DNA of 64,000 nucleotides from Myxococcales bacterium (GTDB taxonomy: Bacteria; Myxococcota_A; Polyangia; Polyangiales; Houyiibacteriaceae). The stretch is from positions 186,001 to 250,000 of the forward strand of contig JAOTYL010000005.1 of the NCBI GenBank assembly GCA_029861865.1, in the 5' to 3' direction. Under the pieces are notes generated by a model. The model worked only from the letters and a program-made list of their open reading frames with translations, searched no databases and was not told the origin of the DNA. This document shows, in pieces, positions 47,563 to 56,390 of the stretch (the stretch's first letter is position 1; each line of letters starts with the position of its first letter). The translations under genes and the position numbers were made by a program.

Positions 47563-49599
47563 TCAGGCGTCCTCGAGTGCCTTGCGAAGCGCGCCAGGGT
47601 CGTCGATCGGTGGCGAGCAAGTTTGATTCCGGCACACATAGGCGCCCGTCGTCGTGGGTGTCTGTCCGAGGACACGTTCTGCGCCTTCGGCACCCTTCTT
47701 GGCCGTGGTCAGCATGCGATCCAACACGAAGGTCGCGCGGGCGGCGTCGGCCAAAGCGCGCAGCTCCATGTCGTCGTCTTCCTCGCCGACGAACAGGACC
47801 TGACAGGGGCCGTGAACCCATTGATCGACCACTCCGAGCAGATGCCCATAGCCGAATGGATTCGCGACTGCCGAGGCGGCGCGTCGGACGAGAACCCGCT
47901 CCGCGACTGCGCGGTAGGGCCCCGTCTGAAAGAGGGCGTCGAGACGCATCAGCGCGCGCAGCATGCTCGAGCTTCCAGAGGGCGTTTCGCTATCGATGTT
48001 GTCCTCGCTCCGGAGCACCAGGTCGTCGCTTTGTTCGGCGAAGTAGAGGAGCCCGTCTGTCCCGTCCCAGAACTTGCCGAGCGCTGCATCGGTAAGCTCT
48101 CGCGCCCACTCGGCCCACTCTCCCTCGAAGGTCGCTTCATAGAGATCGAGGGCGGCATTCGAGACCTCGGCATAGTCGACCAGGAAGGCGCGACCCTGGC
48201 GCGAGCCATCCTTCGCGATCCGATAGAGCGACGGCGGGCTCCAAAGCACCTTTCGAATGAACGCCAAGGCCTCGGCCGCCCGCGCCACGAATCGGGGCTC
48301 GCCAAAGGCAGCGCCCGCCTCGGCGAAAGTGCCCGCCATCATCCCGGTCCATGAGGCGATAATCTTCTCGTCTCGAAACGGTTTGGGGCGCAGCTCTCGG
48401 GCATCAAAGAGTTTTTTGCGAATGCCCTCGAGGCGGATGGCTAGGGTGCGCTCGGCCTCGCCGACCTGATTGGCAAGGGCCTTCACCGACCGCGTCAGAT
48501 GAAGCACGGTCGTCCCTTCTTCGAAATTGCCGGCTTCGTCGACGCCGTAGTAGCGCGCCGCGAGGGACGCGTCCTCGGGCCCTAGGACCTCGACGAGCTG
48601 GGCGGGTGTCCAGACGAAAAAGGCGCCCTCTCGTCCCTCGCTGTCGGCGTCCTGTGTCGCATAGAACCCGCCGTCGTCGGCGCTCATCTCACGTTCGACG
48701 TATTGAAGGAGCCTGAGGCACGTGTCCCGGTAGCGGGGCTCCCGGCTCACCCTCCAAATGTCGACCAAGAGCCGTCCGATCAGGGCGTTGTCGTACAACA
48801 TCTTCTCGAAGTGAGGGATGCGCCACCGTGCGTCGGTCGCATAGCGGTGAAATCCGCCGCCGAGGTGGTCGTGGATCCCGCCGTCGATCATGGCGTCGAT
48901 CGACTGTTTGACCCGCGACAGCCAAAGCTGGTCACCACTTCGACGAAAGGCCCGCAACATGACGTCGAGGCTCATCGTGTTGGGAAACTTCGGCGCGTCT
49001 CCAAAGCCCCCGTAGCGATCGTCGAACCGCGTGCCGAGCTTTCGCGCAGCCTCGAGGGCTGCGTCGCGATCGACGTCGCCGCCACCGCTCTTTTCTTCGA
49101 GTGACTTGAGCGCTTCGACGACCTCCGCCGCCATCGAGACGACCTGATCGGCCTGCTCTTCGTATGTGCGCGCGACAGACTGGAGAACCTTCGGGAATCC
49201 GGGCATCCCATGCCGGTCCTCTGGCGGAAAATACGTGCCTCCGTAAAACGGTTTCAAGTCCGGCGTGAGAAACACGGTGAGGGGCCAACCGCCGCTTCTC
49301 CTCGTCATCAGCTGCACCGCTGTCTGGTAGATCTTGTCGAGATCTGGACGCTCCTCCCGATCGACCTTGATGCTGATGAAGGACTCGTTCATCAGGCGAG
49401 CGATGTCGGGATCGTCGAACGACTCGCGCTCCATCACGTGACACCAATGACAGGCGCTGTACCCGACCGACAACAAGATGGGCTTACTCTCGCTCTTCGC
49501 TCGGTCGAGCGCTTCGTCACCCCAGGGGTACCAATCGACTGGGTTGTGGGCGTGCTGCCTCAAGTAAGGCGACAGCTCGTTCGCGAGTCGATTGGCCAT
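47563..49599 (-). CDS. DUF255/YyaL-type thioredoxin-domain protein
   Basis: This 678-residue protein starts [20 protein letters not shown] with [29 protein letters not shown] (Cys50, Cys53) and [19 protein letters not shown]. This is the thioredoxin-like DUF255 domain of the YyaL/SPATA20 family. The remainder is an alpha/alpha-barrel like those of N-acylglucosamine epimerase relatives ([32 protein letters not shown]). The family is widely conserved, but its reaction is not established. The upstream genes on this strand encode a small unknown protein and a thioredoxin/rhodanese-like protein, fitting a thiol-redox theme. Confidence 0.93.
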   Translation of the reverse strand: MANRLANELSPYLRQHAHNPVDWYPWGDEALDRAKSESKPILLSVGYSACHWCHVMERESFDDPDIARLMNESFISIKVDREERPDLDKIYQTAVQLMTRRSGGWPLTVFLTPDLKPFYGGTYFPPEDRHGMPGFPKVLQSVARTYEEQADQVVSMAAEVVEALKSLEEKSGGGDVDRDAALEAARKLGTRFDDRYGGFGDAPKFPNTMSLDVMLRAFRRSGDQLWLSRVKQSIDAMIDGGIHDHLGGGFHRYATDARWRIPHFEKMLYDNALIGRLLVDIWRVSREPRYRDTCLRLLQYVEREMSADDGGFYATQDADSEGREGAFFVWTPAQLVEVLGPEDASLAARYYGVDEAGNFEEGTTVLHLTRSVKALANQVGEAERTLAIRLEGIRKKLFDARELRPKPFRDEKIIASWTGMMAGTFAEAGAAFGEPRFVARAAEALAFIRKVLWSPPSLYRIAKDGSRQGRAFLVDYAEVSNAALDLYEATFEGEWAEWARELTDAALGKFWDGTDGLLYFAEQSDDLVLRSEDNIDSETPSGSSSMLRALMRLDALFQTGPYRAVAERVLVRRAASAVANPFGYGHLLGVVDQWVHGPCQVLFVGEEDDDMELRALADAARATFVLDRMLTTAKKGAEGAERVLGQTPTTTGAYVCRNQTCSPPIDDPGALRKALEDA

Positions 49600-49620
49600 A
49601 GCGGGCCTATACGGCCGGCC

Positions 49621-49968
49621 TCATCGTTCGCCAAGGAGCACCTCGACCAGCCTCCTGGCGAAAGCCGGACGGGCCGAGCCGAGGACGACATCCGCGGCGG
49701 CTTCCAGCAGCGCGGAGCGCTTACGCGCTTCGATCGTCGACCCTCGTGCACGAATCACGATTCGGATCGCCCCGGGATTCGCCTTGGCTTCGGGCTCGGC
49801 GCCGAGTTGCGTAGCGCCCGCTTCCTCCATGCACGAAACCAGCTGGCTGGACGCGCTGCCGTCGCCTTCGTCAACAATGATCAATGTCGTATCGGCTGCG
49901 CGAAGGGCTTGCGGCGGCGGCGCTTGGTCTCCGTCGGACGCGCCCAAAACCTCGAGCGAACGCCTCAA
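49621..49968 (-). CDS. Small hypothetical protein coupled to the thioredoxin gene
   Basis: A 115-residue frame starts at a TTG whose last bases form the TGA stop of the thioredoxin gene (four-base overlap), with GGAG about eight bases upstream. The sequence has TTLIIVDEGDGSASSQLVSC, GAIRIVIRARGSTIEARKRS and ends FARRLVEVLLGER. No family is recognised. The frame could extend upstream to 50064, but that part lies inside the thioredoxin gene. Support is the coupling, the ribosome site and a sensible protein composition; the next gene starts 21 bases away. Confidence 0.5.
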   Translation of the reverse strand: MRRSLEVLGASDGDQAPPPQALRAADTTLIIVDEGDGSASSQLVSCMEEAGATQLGAEPEAKANPGAIRIVIRARGSTIEARKRSALLEAAADVVLGSARPAFARRLVEVLLGER

Positions 49969-50603
49969 CCGCGCTCCACGTCGAGCCCGTCGGCTTCCCA
50001 ATGGAGAAACCCACCCGAAAGAAAGCCGACTTGCACTCCATCCGCTTGAAGCTTCTCGCTCCACTCTTTGGCCTCTTCGCTTCGTCCGTAGAGCACGCGA
50101 ATGCGCCCGTCGAAGGGCTGAAGCTCCTCGGCCCGGCCAGCGAGCTCGTTGGCGGGGATGTTGATGGCGGTCGGAATTCGGTAGCGTCGGTACGATGCAT
50201 CATCACGTATGTCCACGGGCAGCGCCTTGTCTTGCCCGAGCCATGCAGCCAACTCTTCGGCACGCACTTCGGCTGCCGACCGCGGCATCACGGGCTCGAG
50301 CAAACGGAGCAGCCCGGGCTTGTCGAGGACACCTACGTGATGCTGGACCACCCTGCCCTGATGCAGCACCAGCAACATCGGAATCGACTGTGCGCGGAAG
50401 GTCTGTGCGACCATCGGATTGCTATCGACGTCGACCTTGACGGCTTTGATCTTGCCGGCGAGCTCCTCGGCGACCTGCGCGACGATGGGTGAAAGCTGCT
50501 TGCACGGCTGGCACCAATCTGCATAGAGGTCCACCAGAACCGGGAGCTCCGAGCGGATGACTTCTGCTTCGAACGTTGCATCTGTAACCGAGTGAACTGT
50601 CAT
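49965..50603 (-). CDS. Thioredoxin fused to a rhodanese-like domain lacking its cysteine
   Basis: The product is 212 residues. Residues 1-105 form a thioredoxin with LVDLYADWCQPCKQLSPIV (Cys31, Cys34; WCQPC in place of WCGPC) and the cis-Pro loop QSIPMLL. Residues of about 110-212 resemble rhodanese: PVDIRDDASYRRYRIPTAIN, IPANEL, and GGFLHWEADGL at the end. At the place of the catalytic Cys the sequence reads RVLYGRSEEA, so the second domain should not transfer sulfur. The ATG at 50603 is one base after the deoC stop; a longer frame to 50630 is less likely. Role: disulfide reduction, with the rhodanese-like part perhaps a binding module. Confidence 0.9.
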   Translation of the reverse strand: MTVHSVTDATFEAEVIRSELPVLVDLYADWCQPCKQLSPIVAQVAEELAGKIKAVKVDVDSNPMVAQTFRAQSIPMLLVLHQGRVVQHHVGVLDKPGLLRLLEPVMPRSAAEVRAEELAAWLGQDKALPVDIRDDASYRRYRIPTAINIPANELAGRAEELQPFDGRIRVLYGRSEEAKEWSEKLQADGVQVGFLSGGFLHWEADGLDVERG

Positions 50604-50604
50604 T

Positions 50605-51276
50605 TCAGTACCCTGTGTCGCCCTCCTCATATTGTGTCACGATCGCGACCCCAGCGCTCGTTCCGAGCCGGTTCGCCCCGGCTGCAACCATTCTATCGGC
50701 CGCCTCCGCGTCGCGGATTCCTCCCGCGGCCTTCACCCCGAAATTTGGACCAACCTCGCTTCGGAGCAAGCGCACGTCTTCCTCGGTAGCCCCCCCAACC
50801 GAGAACCCGGTCGACGTTTTCACGAACGCCGCGCCCGCCTGCCGAACCCAAACGGCTCCCTGCCGTTTCTCATCGTTGGTTAAGAGACAGGTTTCGAGGA
50901 TCACTTTCACTACCCGACCATCGGCTGCATCGACGACCTTTCGTATGTCTTCGATGAACGCCTGCTTTCGGCCCGATTTGAGGTCGCCGATCTGGCAAAC
51001 CATGTCGATCTCCGAGGCCCCGTCCCGTACCGCCTGGCTTGCCTCCGCGGTCTTGGCGATCGCGCTGGCGGCGCCTAGTGGAAAGCCAGCGGTTGCGACG
51101 ACTTTGACGGCCGATCGGCCCAGAAGCGCAGCGCAGCGGCGGACATGGGTCGAGTTGACACATATGGCACTGAGGTTGTAATGAGCAGCCTCCGCACAAA
51201 GCCGTTCGAAATCCGGGGGGACTGCATCCGGGCGGAGCAAGGTGTGATCGATCAACGCGGCCAAATCGCGACGCAT
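50605..51276 (-). CDS. deoC: Deoxyribose-phosphate aldolase
   Basis: DeoC splits deoxyribose 5-phosphate to acetaldehyde and glyceraldehyde 3-phosphate in deoxynucleoside breakdown. The 223-residue class I aldolase has LIDHTLLRPD, ICVNSTHV, TAGFPLGAASAIAKTAEASQ, ASEIDMVCQIG, VKVILETCLLTNDEK, the Schiff-base Lys153 in FVKTSTGFS, and the second Lys182 in GVKAAGGIRD. Length and start fit the family. It is the first gene of a run with the thioredoxin-type and DUF255 genes and is divergent from the zinc-ribbon/TPR gene. No other deo genes are nearby. Confidence 0.96.
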   Translation of the reverse strand: MRRDLAALIDHTLLRPDAVPPDFERLCAEAAHYNLSAICVNSTHVRRCAALLGRSAVKVVATAGFPLGAASAIAKTAEASQAVRDGASEIDMVCQIGDLKSGRKQAFIEDIRKVVDAADGRVVKVILETCLLTNDEKRQGAVWVRQAGAAFVKTSTGFSVGGATEEDVRLLRSEVGPNFGVKAAGGIRDAEAADRMVAAGANRLGTSAGVAIVTQYEEGDTGY

Positions 51277-51340
51277 GAACCGCGCTCTACTAGCAACAAT
51301 CCTGGACGAGGACCAATCGCAGCGACGGATCTACGGGGCC

Positions 51341-51371
51341 TTTCGACATTCTCGAAACCCTCGGCTAGACT
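51341..51371 (+). promoter_or_regulatory. Promoter with overlapping inverted repeat
   Basis: TCGACA (51343-51348) and TAGACT (51366-51371) are exactly 17 bases apart, 21 bases before the ATG at 51393. An inverted repeat TTTCGA-N5-TCGAAA (51341-51357) covers the -35 box, so a repressor may bind here. Confidence 0.6.
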
Positions 51372-51392
51372 CCGGCGACTGTTTCATAGCTG

Positions 51393-53834
51393 ATGGACGT
51401 TACTTGCGAGCGCTGCGCCACTGAGTACGAGTTCGACGAAACGCTTCTTTCGGGACGCGGAACGAGCGTGAAGTGCACCAACTGCGGTCACGTTTTCAAG
51501 GTCTATCCGCAGGCGCAAGAAGAGGCTGACCGATCGGCGAGCACTTGGAGATTGCTCCGATCGGATGGGATGGTGGATACGATCGACTCCTTGAGGGAGC
51601 TGCAACGGCGGATCGCTTCGGGTGAGCTGACCCTCGACGATCAGATCTCCCGAGGCGACGAGGATTTCAAGCCGCTCGGCTCGATCCCTGAGCTCGAGAC
51701 CTTCTTTCAAGCCGCAGGCGCGGGAGGACCGACGGACATCCCCTCTCCTGTGCCCCCCGCTCCGAGCGATTCGACTTCCGACTCGAGCCTGCCGCCTGGC
51801 AGACGGATGAGGCAGCCGACCCTGCTCGGCGTCGTGCCCGTCCCCAAGCCAGTCGTCCCGGCCACCCCCGCATCTGGGGGTAAGAGCAACGCGGGCTTCG
51901 AGAAGGGCAATAAATACGTCACCGCCCCTGTCGAGGTCCCCGAGCCTGTGAGCCGCACCCCTGACATCACGGACTCGGTGCGGCTTCCCGAGACCGAGAG
52001 CAGAAGCGTGACCGCGCCCGCAGGTGCCTCAGACTCCCTGCGGCTTCCCGATGCCGGCGACGAGTCGATGCCGCCCTGGGCAAGCGGCTCGTTCACCCTT
52101 CCCGAGAGTTCCGCGCCTTCATCGAAGGGCGACATCGAAGATGCGGTGTTCGAAGAGCCCACCAGCTCCCGGCGTCGGAGCACCCCGCCCCCTGGATATT
52201 ACGAGGACGACGAAGACATCCCTAAGCTTCCAGGACGCGGATGGTTGCCCGCGCAGTGGCTCGTGGTCCTCGTGCTCGTTGGAGGCCTTGCGCTGATCGC
52301 GACTCGGTGGCGGCAGGTCGCGGACATTGTCGGTTTTGGCTCTTCGGCTGAAGAAGCAGTGGCAGCGATCGAAGAAGGCGATTTGGCCCTTGCAGGCGAC
52401 CATTTCGAAGCCTACCAAAGCGCGATCGCAGCCTACGAACGCGCCCTCGAAGCCCGCGGCGACGAAGACGCTCAGCTGCTGATCGTCCTAGCGAGGGCGC
52501 ACGCACTGGCCGCCCAGGCGATCGACGACGGCGCCCCAGCGGGCGACGACGGGGCCTCCCGCGCAGCTCACGCAAAGGCGGCACTCAACCACGCCGAGCA
52601 AGCGCTGATCATCGACGCCGAAGCACTGGACGCGAGGCTCGCAGAGGCCGACGCGTTGCGCCTGAGTGGTGACACCGAGCGCGCCCGCGAGTCGCTCGAG
52701 AAGGCTTGGCTCATGCCGTTCAGCCGCACGGCGGAGTTTTCTCGGATCGCTTCCCTCCTTCAGGCAGCGGAGCACGACGGCAAGCTCGACGCGGGGCTCG
52801 TGAGCGCCACACAGGCCGCCGAGCGAGCACCCGACGGGATTCGTTACAGATTGCTGCGGGCCAGAGCCGAGCTTGCATCTGGGGCGACCGGCCGCGCGCG
52901 CGCGGAGGTCGACGCAGTTCTCGCGATCAACCCGAGCCACCCGGCTGCCATCGCGCTGCTCGGCGAGCTGGAAAAGGCGGTGGTGGTGGTGGTGGACGCC
53001 GGGGTTGAGGCGGGGGCGGACGGTGGGCCGATGGCAGACGCAGGGGCAGCGGCGGCGACAGAGGCAGAGGCAGCGGCAGATTCAGGGGCAGCGGCAGATT
53101 CAGAGGCAGTGGCAGGGAGAGAGGCAGCGGTACGGACGGAGGCGGGGGCTGGAACGGAGAGAGCGGTCGACGAAGAGACTCGGGCGGGGGCTGGCGCGAA
53201 GGCTGCGGGTGCGACGCGGGTTCCCGAGGGTGGGACGCGGGCGGCTCGATCTCGCACGCGACCCGAGTACGACGAGTACGATCGTCTTGCCGAAGCCGCA
53301 GGGTCCGATGCATTCATCGACGGGCGGCCGCCGCTTCGGGATTTCGGTTGGTACATGCGCGAGGGCGAGGCTTCGCTTGCCGGCGGTGATTATCTCAAAG
53401 CGCGCGCCCTTTTTGAGAGCGCTCTCGAAGCTCGCCCGGGCTCTGGCGATGCGACCGATGCGCTTGGGCGCGTGGCGTTCGCCTCCGGCGACTACGAGCT
53501 TTCGCTGCGTTACTTCAGGAGCGCCGCACAGCGCGGCCACCCTGACGGGTACTACAATCTCGGCCGCGGCTACGAGCGGCTCGCAAAGACCGATGAGGCG
53601 GTTTCCGCCTACTACACTTACTTGAAGAGGCGTCCGTCCGGCACTCATGTCGCGGCCGCGCGTGCCGCGATCAAGAAACTGGACCCCCGCGTGAAGCTGC
53701 CCGATAGCGAGACCGAGCCCGAACCGAGCGCGGAGCCGGAGCCGGAGCCCAAACCCGATTCGGATGCCGAATCGCAGCAGGAGCCTCAAAGCCCGGGCGT
53801 GCCCGGGCAGAAGTCGGAAGCAACACCACCATGA
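51393..53834 (+). CDS. MJ0042 zinc-ribbon, GYF-like, TPR membrane protein
   Basis: The product is 813 residues. The N-terminal zinc ribbon has CERCATEYEFDETLL and CTNCGHVFKV (four Cys). Residues of about 50-110 are a GYF_2-like segment (WRLLRSDGMVDTIDSLRELQ, GDEDFKPLGSIPELETFF). A Pro/Ser/Thr-rich linker leads to one TM helix near 289-307 (WLVVLVLVGGLALIA). Beyond it lie TPR helices, an Ala/Glu/Gly low-complexity block (about 545-615) coded by hexanucleotide repeats, more TPR units (about 650-750) and an acidic Pro/Glu tail. The build is typical of Myxococcota; its function is unknown. It overlaps the sppA gene by four bases (ATGA). Confidence 0.8.
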   Translation: MDVTCERCATEYEFDETLLSGRGTSVKCTNCGHVFKVYPQAQEEADRSASTWRLLRSDGMVDTIDSLRELQRRIASGELTLDDQISRGDEDFKPLGSIPELETFFQAAGAGGPTDIPSPVPPAPSDSTSDSSLPPGRRMRQPTLLGVVPVPKPVVPATPASGGKSNAGFEKGNKYVTAPVEVPEPVSRTPDITDSVRLPETESRSVTAPAGASDSLRLPDAGDESMPPWASGSFTLPESSAPSSKGDIEDAVFEEPTSSRRRSTPPPGYYEDDEDIPKLPGRGWLPAQWLVVLVLVGGLALIATRWRQVADIVGFGSSAEEAVAAIEEGDLALAGDHFEAYQSAIAAYERALEARGDEDAQLLIVLARAHALAAQAIDDGAPAGDDGASRAAHAKAALNHAEQALIIDAEALDARLAEADALRLSGDTERARESLEKAWLMPFSRTAEFSRIASLLQAAEHDGKLDAGLVSATQAAERAPDGIRYRLLRARAELASGATGRARAEVDAVLAINPSHPAAIALLGELEKAVVVVVDAGVEAGADGGPMADAGAAAATEAEAAADSGAAADSEAVAGREAAVRTEAGAGTERAVDEETRAGAGAKAAGATRVPEGGTRAARSRTRPEYDEYDRLAEAAGSDAFIDGRPPLRDFGWYMREGEASLAGGDYLKARALFESALEARPGSGDATDALGRVAFASGDYELSLRYFRSAAQRGHPDGYYNLGRGYERLAKTDEAVSAYYTYLKRRPSGTHVAAARAAIKKLDPRVKLPDSETEPEPSAEPEPEPKPDSDAESQQEPQSPGVPGQKSEATPP
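53034..53165 (+). repeat. Hexanucleotide-periodic tract inside the TPR gene
   Basis: About 22 six-base units with consensus GCAGNG (for example GCAGCG, GCAGAT, TCAGGG, GCAGAG) run in frame and code the Ala/Glu/Asp/Gly block. It is preceded by a GGT/GTG run coding for five valines at about 52978-52993. Length changes by whole units would keep the frame. Confidence 0.8.
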
Positions 53835-55594
53835 ATTGGATCTCGCATCAGCTCGCCCTCTGTTTTTCGCTCGCCCTAGTCGTGCTGAGCGCGACCTCCT
53901 GCGATCGCTCCGAAAAGGACACCGACAAAGCCGAGGTCCGCGAGCTTCGGATCCTCCAACCCTACGTCGACGGTGCAGAGCACGACCCGTTTGCAAGGCC
54001 GCAACCCACTCTGCACGACATCCTCCAGCAAGTCTGGCGAGCATCCGACGACGAAAACGTGCGCGGGCTTCTCGTGCGGGTCGGGCCACTCGGTGGAGCA
54101 TGGGGAAGCGTCGGCGACCTCACAGAGGGGCTGGGTCGCTTCCGCGGCGAGGCCCGGCCGGTTCACTGCCATTTCGAGACGGCGGACAACGTCGCGTATC
54201 TACTTCTCGCGTCGGCTTGCGATCGCATCAGCATGTCGCCTGCGGGTGTCCTCGATCTGATCGGACCTGCGGCCGTGATGATCTATGCGCGTTCGTTTCT
54301 CGAAAAGATCGGCGTGCAAGCCGAGATCCTTCACATGGGTCGCTATAAGGGCGCGGGCGATATGTTCATCCGGGACGATATGCCGCCCGAAGCCAAAGAA
54401 TCGATGGACGCGATCCTCGACGACCTTTACGGCTCGTTGGTCGATGCGACGTCAAAGCGCGTCGACGGCAACAAGAACAAGGCGAAGGGCTTGATTGACG
54501 CTGGCCCATATGTCTCTTCGGCCGCAGCCGAGGCGGGACTGGTCGATTCCGTCGAGTTCCTCGCCACCGCTCGCGACGAGATCAAGAAGGCTGCGAAGGT
54601 CGATACGGTGCGACGCATGCGTATGGTCCCGCGGCAAGACAAGCTGACGGTGGGACAGTTCCTCGACTTGCTGAGCGGTCATCACGACGAACCTTCCACC
54701 GGCGGAGAGCGCGTCGCGCTGGTTTTCGTCACCGGCAGCATCGTCGATGCGGAACGCAAGACGATGAGTGACGCGGCGTCGGGGCCGTTCATCCGCGAGA
54801 TGGAGCGCCTCGCTGACGACGACAACGTCAAAGCAGTGGTGCTGCGGATCAACTCACCAGGCGGCTCTGCGCTCGCGAGCGACCGCATGTGGGAAGCCGC
54901 GCGTCAGGTCGCCGAGGCCAAACCGCTGATCGCGAGCGTGGGCGACATGGCTGCAAGCGGCGGGTACTACATCGCGTCGGCAGCAGACGAGATCCTGGCG
55001 CACCCCGATAGCCTGGTCGGCTCGATCGGGGTGGTCGGAGGCAAGTTCAACTTCGAGGGCTTGGCTACCGAGCTCGGCGTCAACACTTTCGTGCTTCAGC
55101 GCGGCAAACGTGCCGCATGGTCGACCCCGGTTCGCGGGCTCACTCCCACCGAGCGCCAGGCCTTCGAAACGCTCCTTCGGGACACCTACGACCGCTTCAT
55201 CGCACGCGTTGCCGAAGGTCGTAAGATGGAGCGCGATAAGGTGCTCGCCGCGGCTGAGGGGCGAGTCCTGACCGCACAGGACGCTCAAGCGCTCGGGCTG
55301 GTCGACGAGATGGCAGGTCTGAGCGGTGCGCTCGCCAAGGCGCGCGCCGGCGGCGGCCTCGGTCCCGATTCCAAGGTCGAAGTTTGGCCCTCGTCGAAGG
55401 GGATCCTCGACGCGATCAACGAGATTTTCGGCGAGAACGGCGACGATGAGGTGGGCTTACTGACCGAGCTCTGGCTTCGAAAGCACACGCGCCTCGAGCC
55501 GTGGCTGCCCTTGGAAACCTGGCGAGACGCCCTCGTCGTCCTCGGCCAGGAGCACGTCGCGCTCGTGCCGCCGTTCTTCTTTTCGCTCCGCTAG
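53831..55594 (+). CDS. sppA: Signal peptide peptidase SppA, lipoprotein form
   Basis: SppA degrades cleaved signal peptides at the inner membrane. The 587-residue S49 peptidase has the catalytic Lys173 in HMGRYKGAGD in the first half and the nucleophile Ser376 in GDMAASGGYYIASAADEI in the second half, matching the Lys/Ser dyad of the long (67K) form. Also present are RINSPGGSALASDRMW, GSIGVVGGKFN and GRVLTAQDAQALGLVDE. Instead of a plain TM anchor the N-terminus is a lipoprotein signal ending LSATSC (Cys24). It starts in the stop of the zinc-ribbon/TPR gene (four-base overlap), implying a joint envelope role. Confidence 0.93.
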   Translation: MNWISHQLALCFSLALVVLSATSCDRSEKDTDKAEVRELRILQPYVDGAEHDPFARPQPTLHDILQQVWRASDDENVRGLLVRVGPLGGAWGSVGDLTEGLGRFRGEARPVHCHFETADNVAYLLLASACDRISMSPAGVLDLIGPAAVMIYARSFLEKIGVQAEILHMGRYKGAGDMFIRDDMPPEAKESMDAILDDLYGSLVDATSKRVDGNKNKAKGLIDAGPYVSSAAAEAGLVDSVEFLATARDEIKKAAKVDTVRRMRMVPRQDKLTVGQFLDLLSGHHDEPSTGGERVALVFVTGSIVDAERKTMSDAASGPFIREMERLADDDNVKAVVLRINSPGGSALASDRMWEAARQVAEAKPLIASVGDMAASGGYYIASAADEILAHPDSLVGSIGVVGGKFNFEGLATELGVNTFVLQRGKRAAWSTPVRGLTPTERQAFETLLRDTYDRFIARVAEGRKMERDKVLAAAEGRVLTAQDAQALGLVDEMAGLSGALAKARAGGGLGPDSKVEVWPSSKGILDAINEIFGENGDDEVGLLTELWLRKHTRLEPWLPLETWRDALVVLGQEHVALVPPFFFSLR

Positions 55595-56325
55595 GGAGTC
55601 GCCATCGGGTCCGGGGGCGGCCGTATCTCGTACTGACAATACAGGTACCCGTCTTGACCCGGCAGGCACGAGCTCAACAGGCCTTCGAGGCCCAAGTCGC
55701 TTAGGTCATCGGCATCTGCTTGTGTCGGGCACAGGTCCATACACCCGATGCACAGGTCGACCGGCCACAAGAACGGCGCGGACTTCTGTGTGAAGCCCCC
55801 CATCGTCGTCCCAATTGCCCGGATGATGACGATCATCTCGTTGAAGCCAGCCCCGAATACGGCGTCCGCCACGGCCTGTCGATACGACGATGGAATCGCG
55901 ATCGAGAACGTCGCGCTGCTGCTAAACGATCCGTCGAGTGCGACCTCTAGGTTTGCACTCGCGGTGACACGATAGGGATTGGGCAATGTTTCTGGAAGAA
56001 CCAGAGTGGCGCCATCTGGAGTCTGGAGCGTGACCTCGAGATTGGTGACCTGAAGATTGTTTTGTTCGGCCTGGATATCGGTCGCTCGGCTGATGATGTA
56101 ACTCTCGAAAAGCGGCGACACCACGAAGCGCGGGGTTCGTGGCAAGTCCCCAAACGGCGCTGCAACGTCCCAAAGCCCCCGCGTCTGTCTCTCGTCGGTG
56201 GACGGATCGAGCGAACAGTTTTCCTCGAGGGGCAGCATGCCGCCAATTTGCAGTCCGTTATGCGGGAATCGGTCACAGCTTGTAACTGCCAGAACCGCCA
56301 AAGCCACGATGATGAATCGATGCAT
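55591..56325 (-). CDS. Hypothetical lipoprotein
   Basis: From the ATG at 56325 the product is 244 residues with a lipoprotein signal, MHRFIIVALAVLAVTSC (Cys17). The mature part is beta-rich (NLEVTLQTPDGATLVLPETL, ANLEVALDGSFSSSATFSIA) with several Cys near the end (DLCIGCMDLCPT, SCLPGQDGYLYCQYE), which probably form disulfides. No family is recognised. It overlaps the end of sppA by four bases (convergent) and lies 65 bases upstream of the aroKB stop region on the same strand as aroKB's end. A longer frame to 56379 lacks a signal-peptide-like start. Confidence 0.7.
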   Translation of the reverse strand: MHRFIIVALAVLAVTSCDRFPHNGLQIGGMLPLEENCSLDPSTDERQTRGLWDVAAPFGDLPRTPRFVVSPLFESYIISRATDIQAEQNNLQVTNLEVTLQTPDGATLVLPETLPNPYRVTASANLEVALDGSFSSSATFSIAIPSSYRQAVADAVFGAGFNEMIVIIRAIGTTMGGFTQKSAPFLWPVDLCIGCMDLCPTQADADDLSDLGLEGLLSSCLPGQDGYLYCQYEIRPPPDPMATP

Positions 56326-56390
56326 AGAGCCCCTCCAGAGGGTGCTTTCATGGTATCGAGACCGCGGGCAAGCCGCCAAATTTCCGTATT

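Noticed and set aside
49969-50064. Upstream extension of the small gene at 49621-49968
   Set aside because: It lies inside the thioredoxin/rhodanese-like gene; the coupled TTG start with GGAG upstream is simpler.
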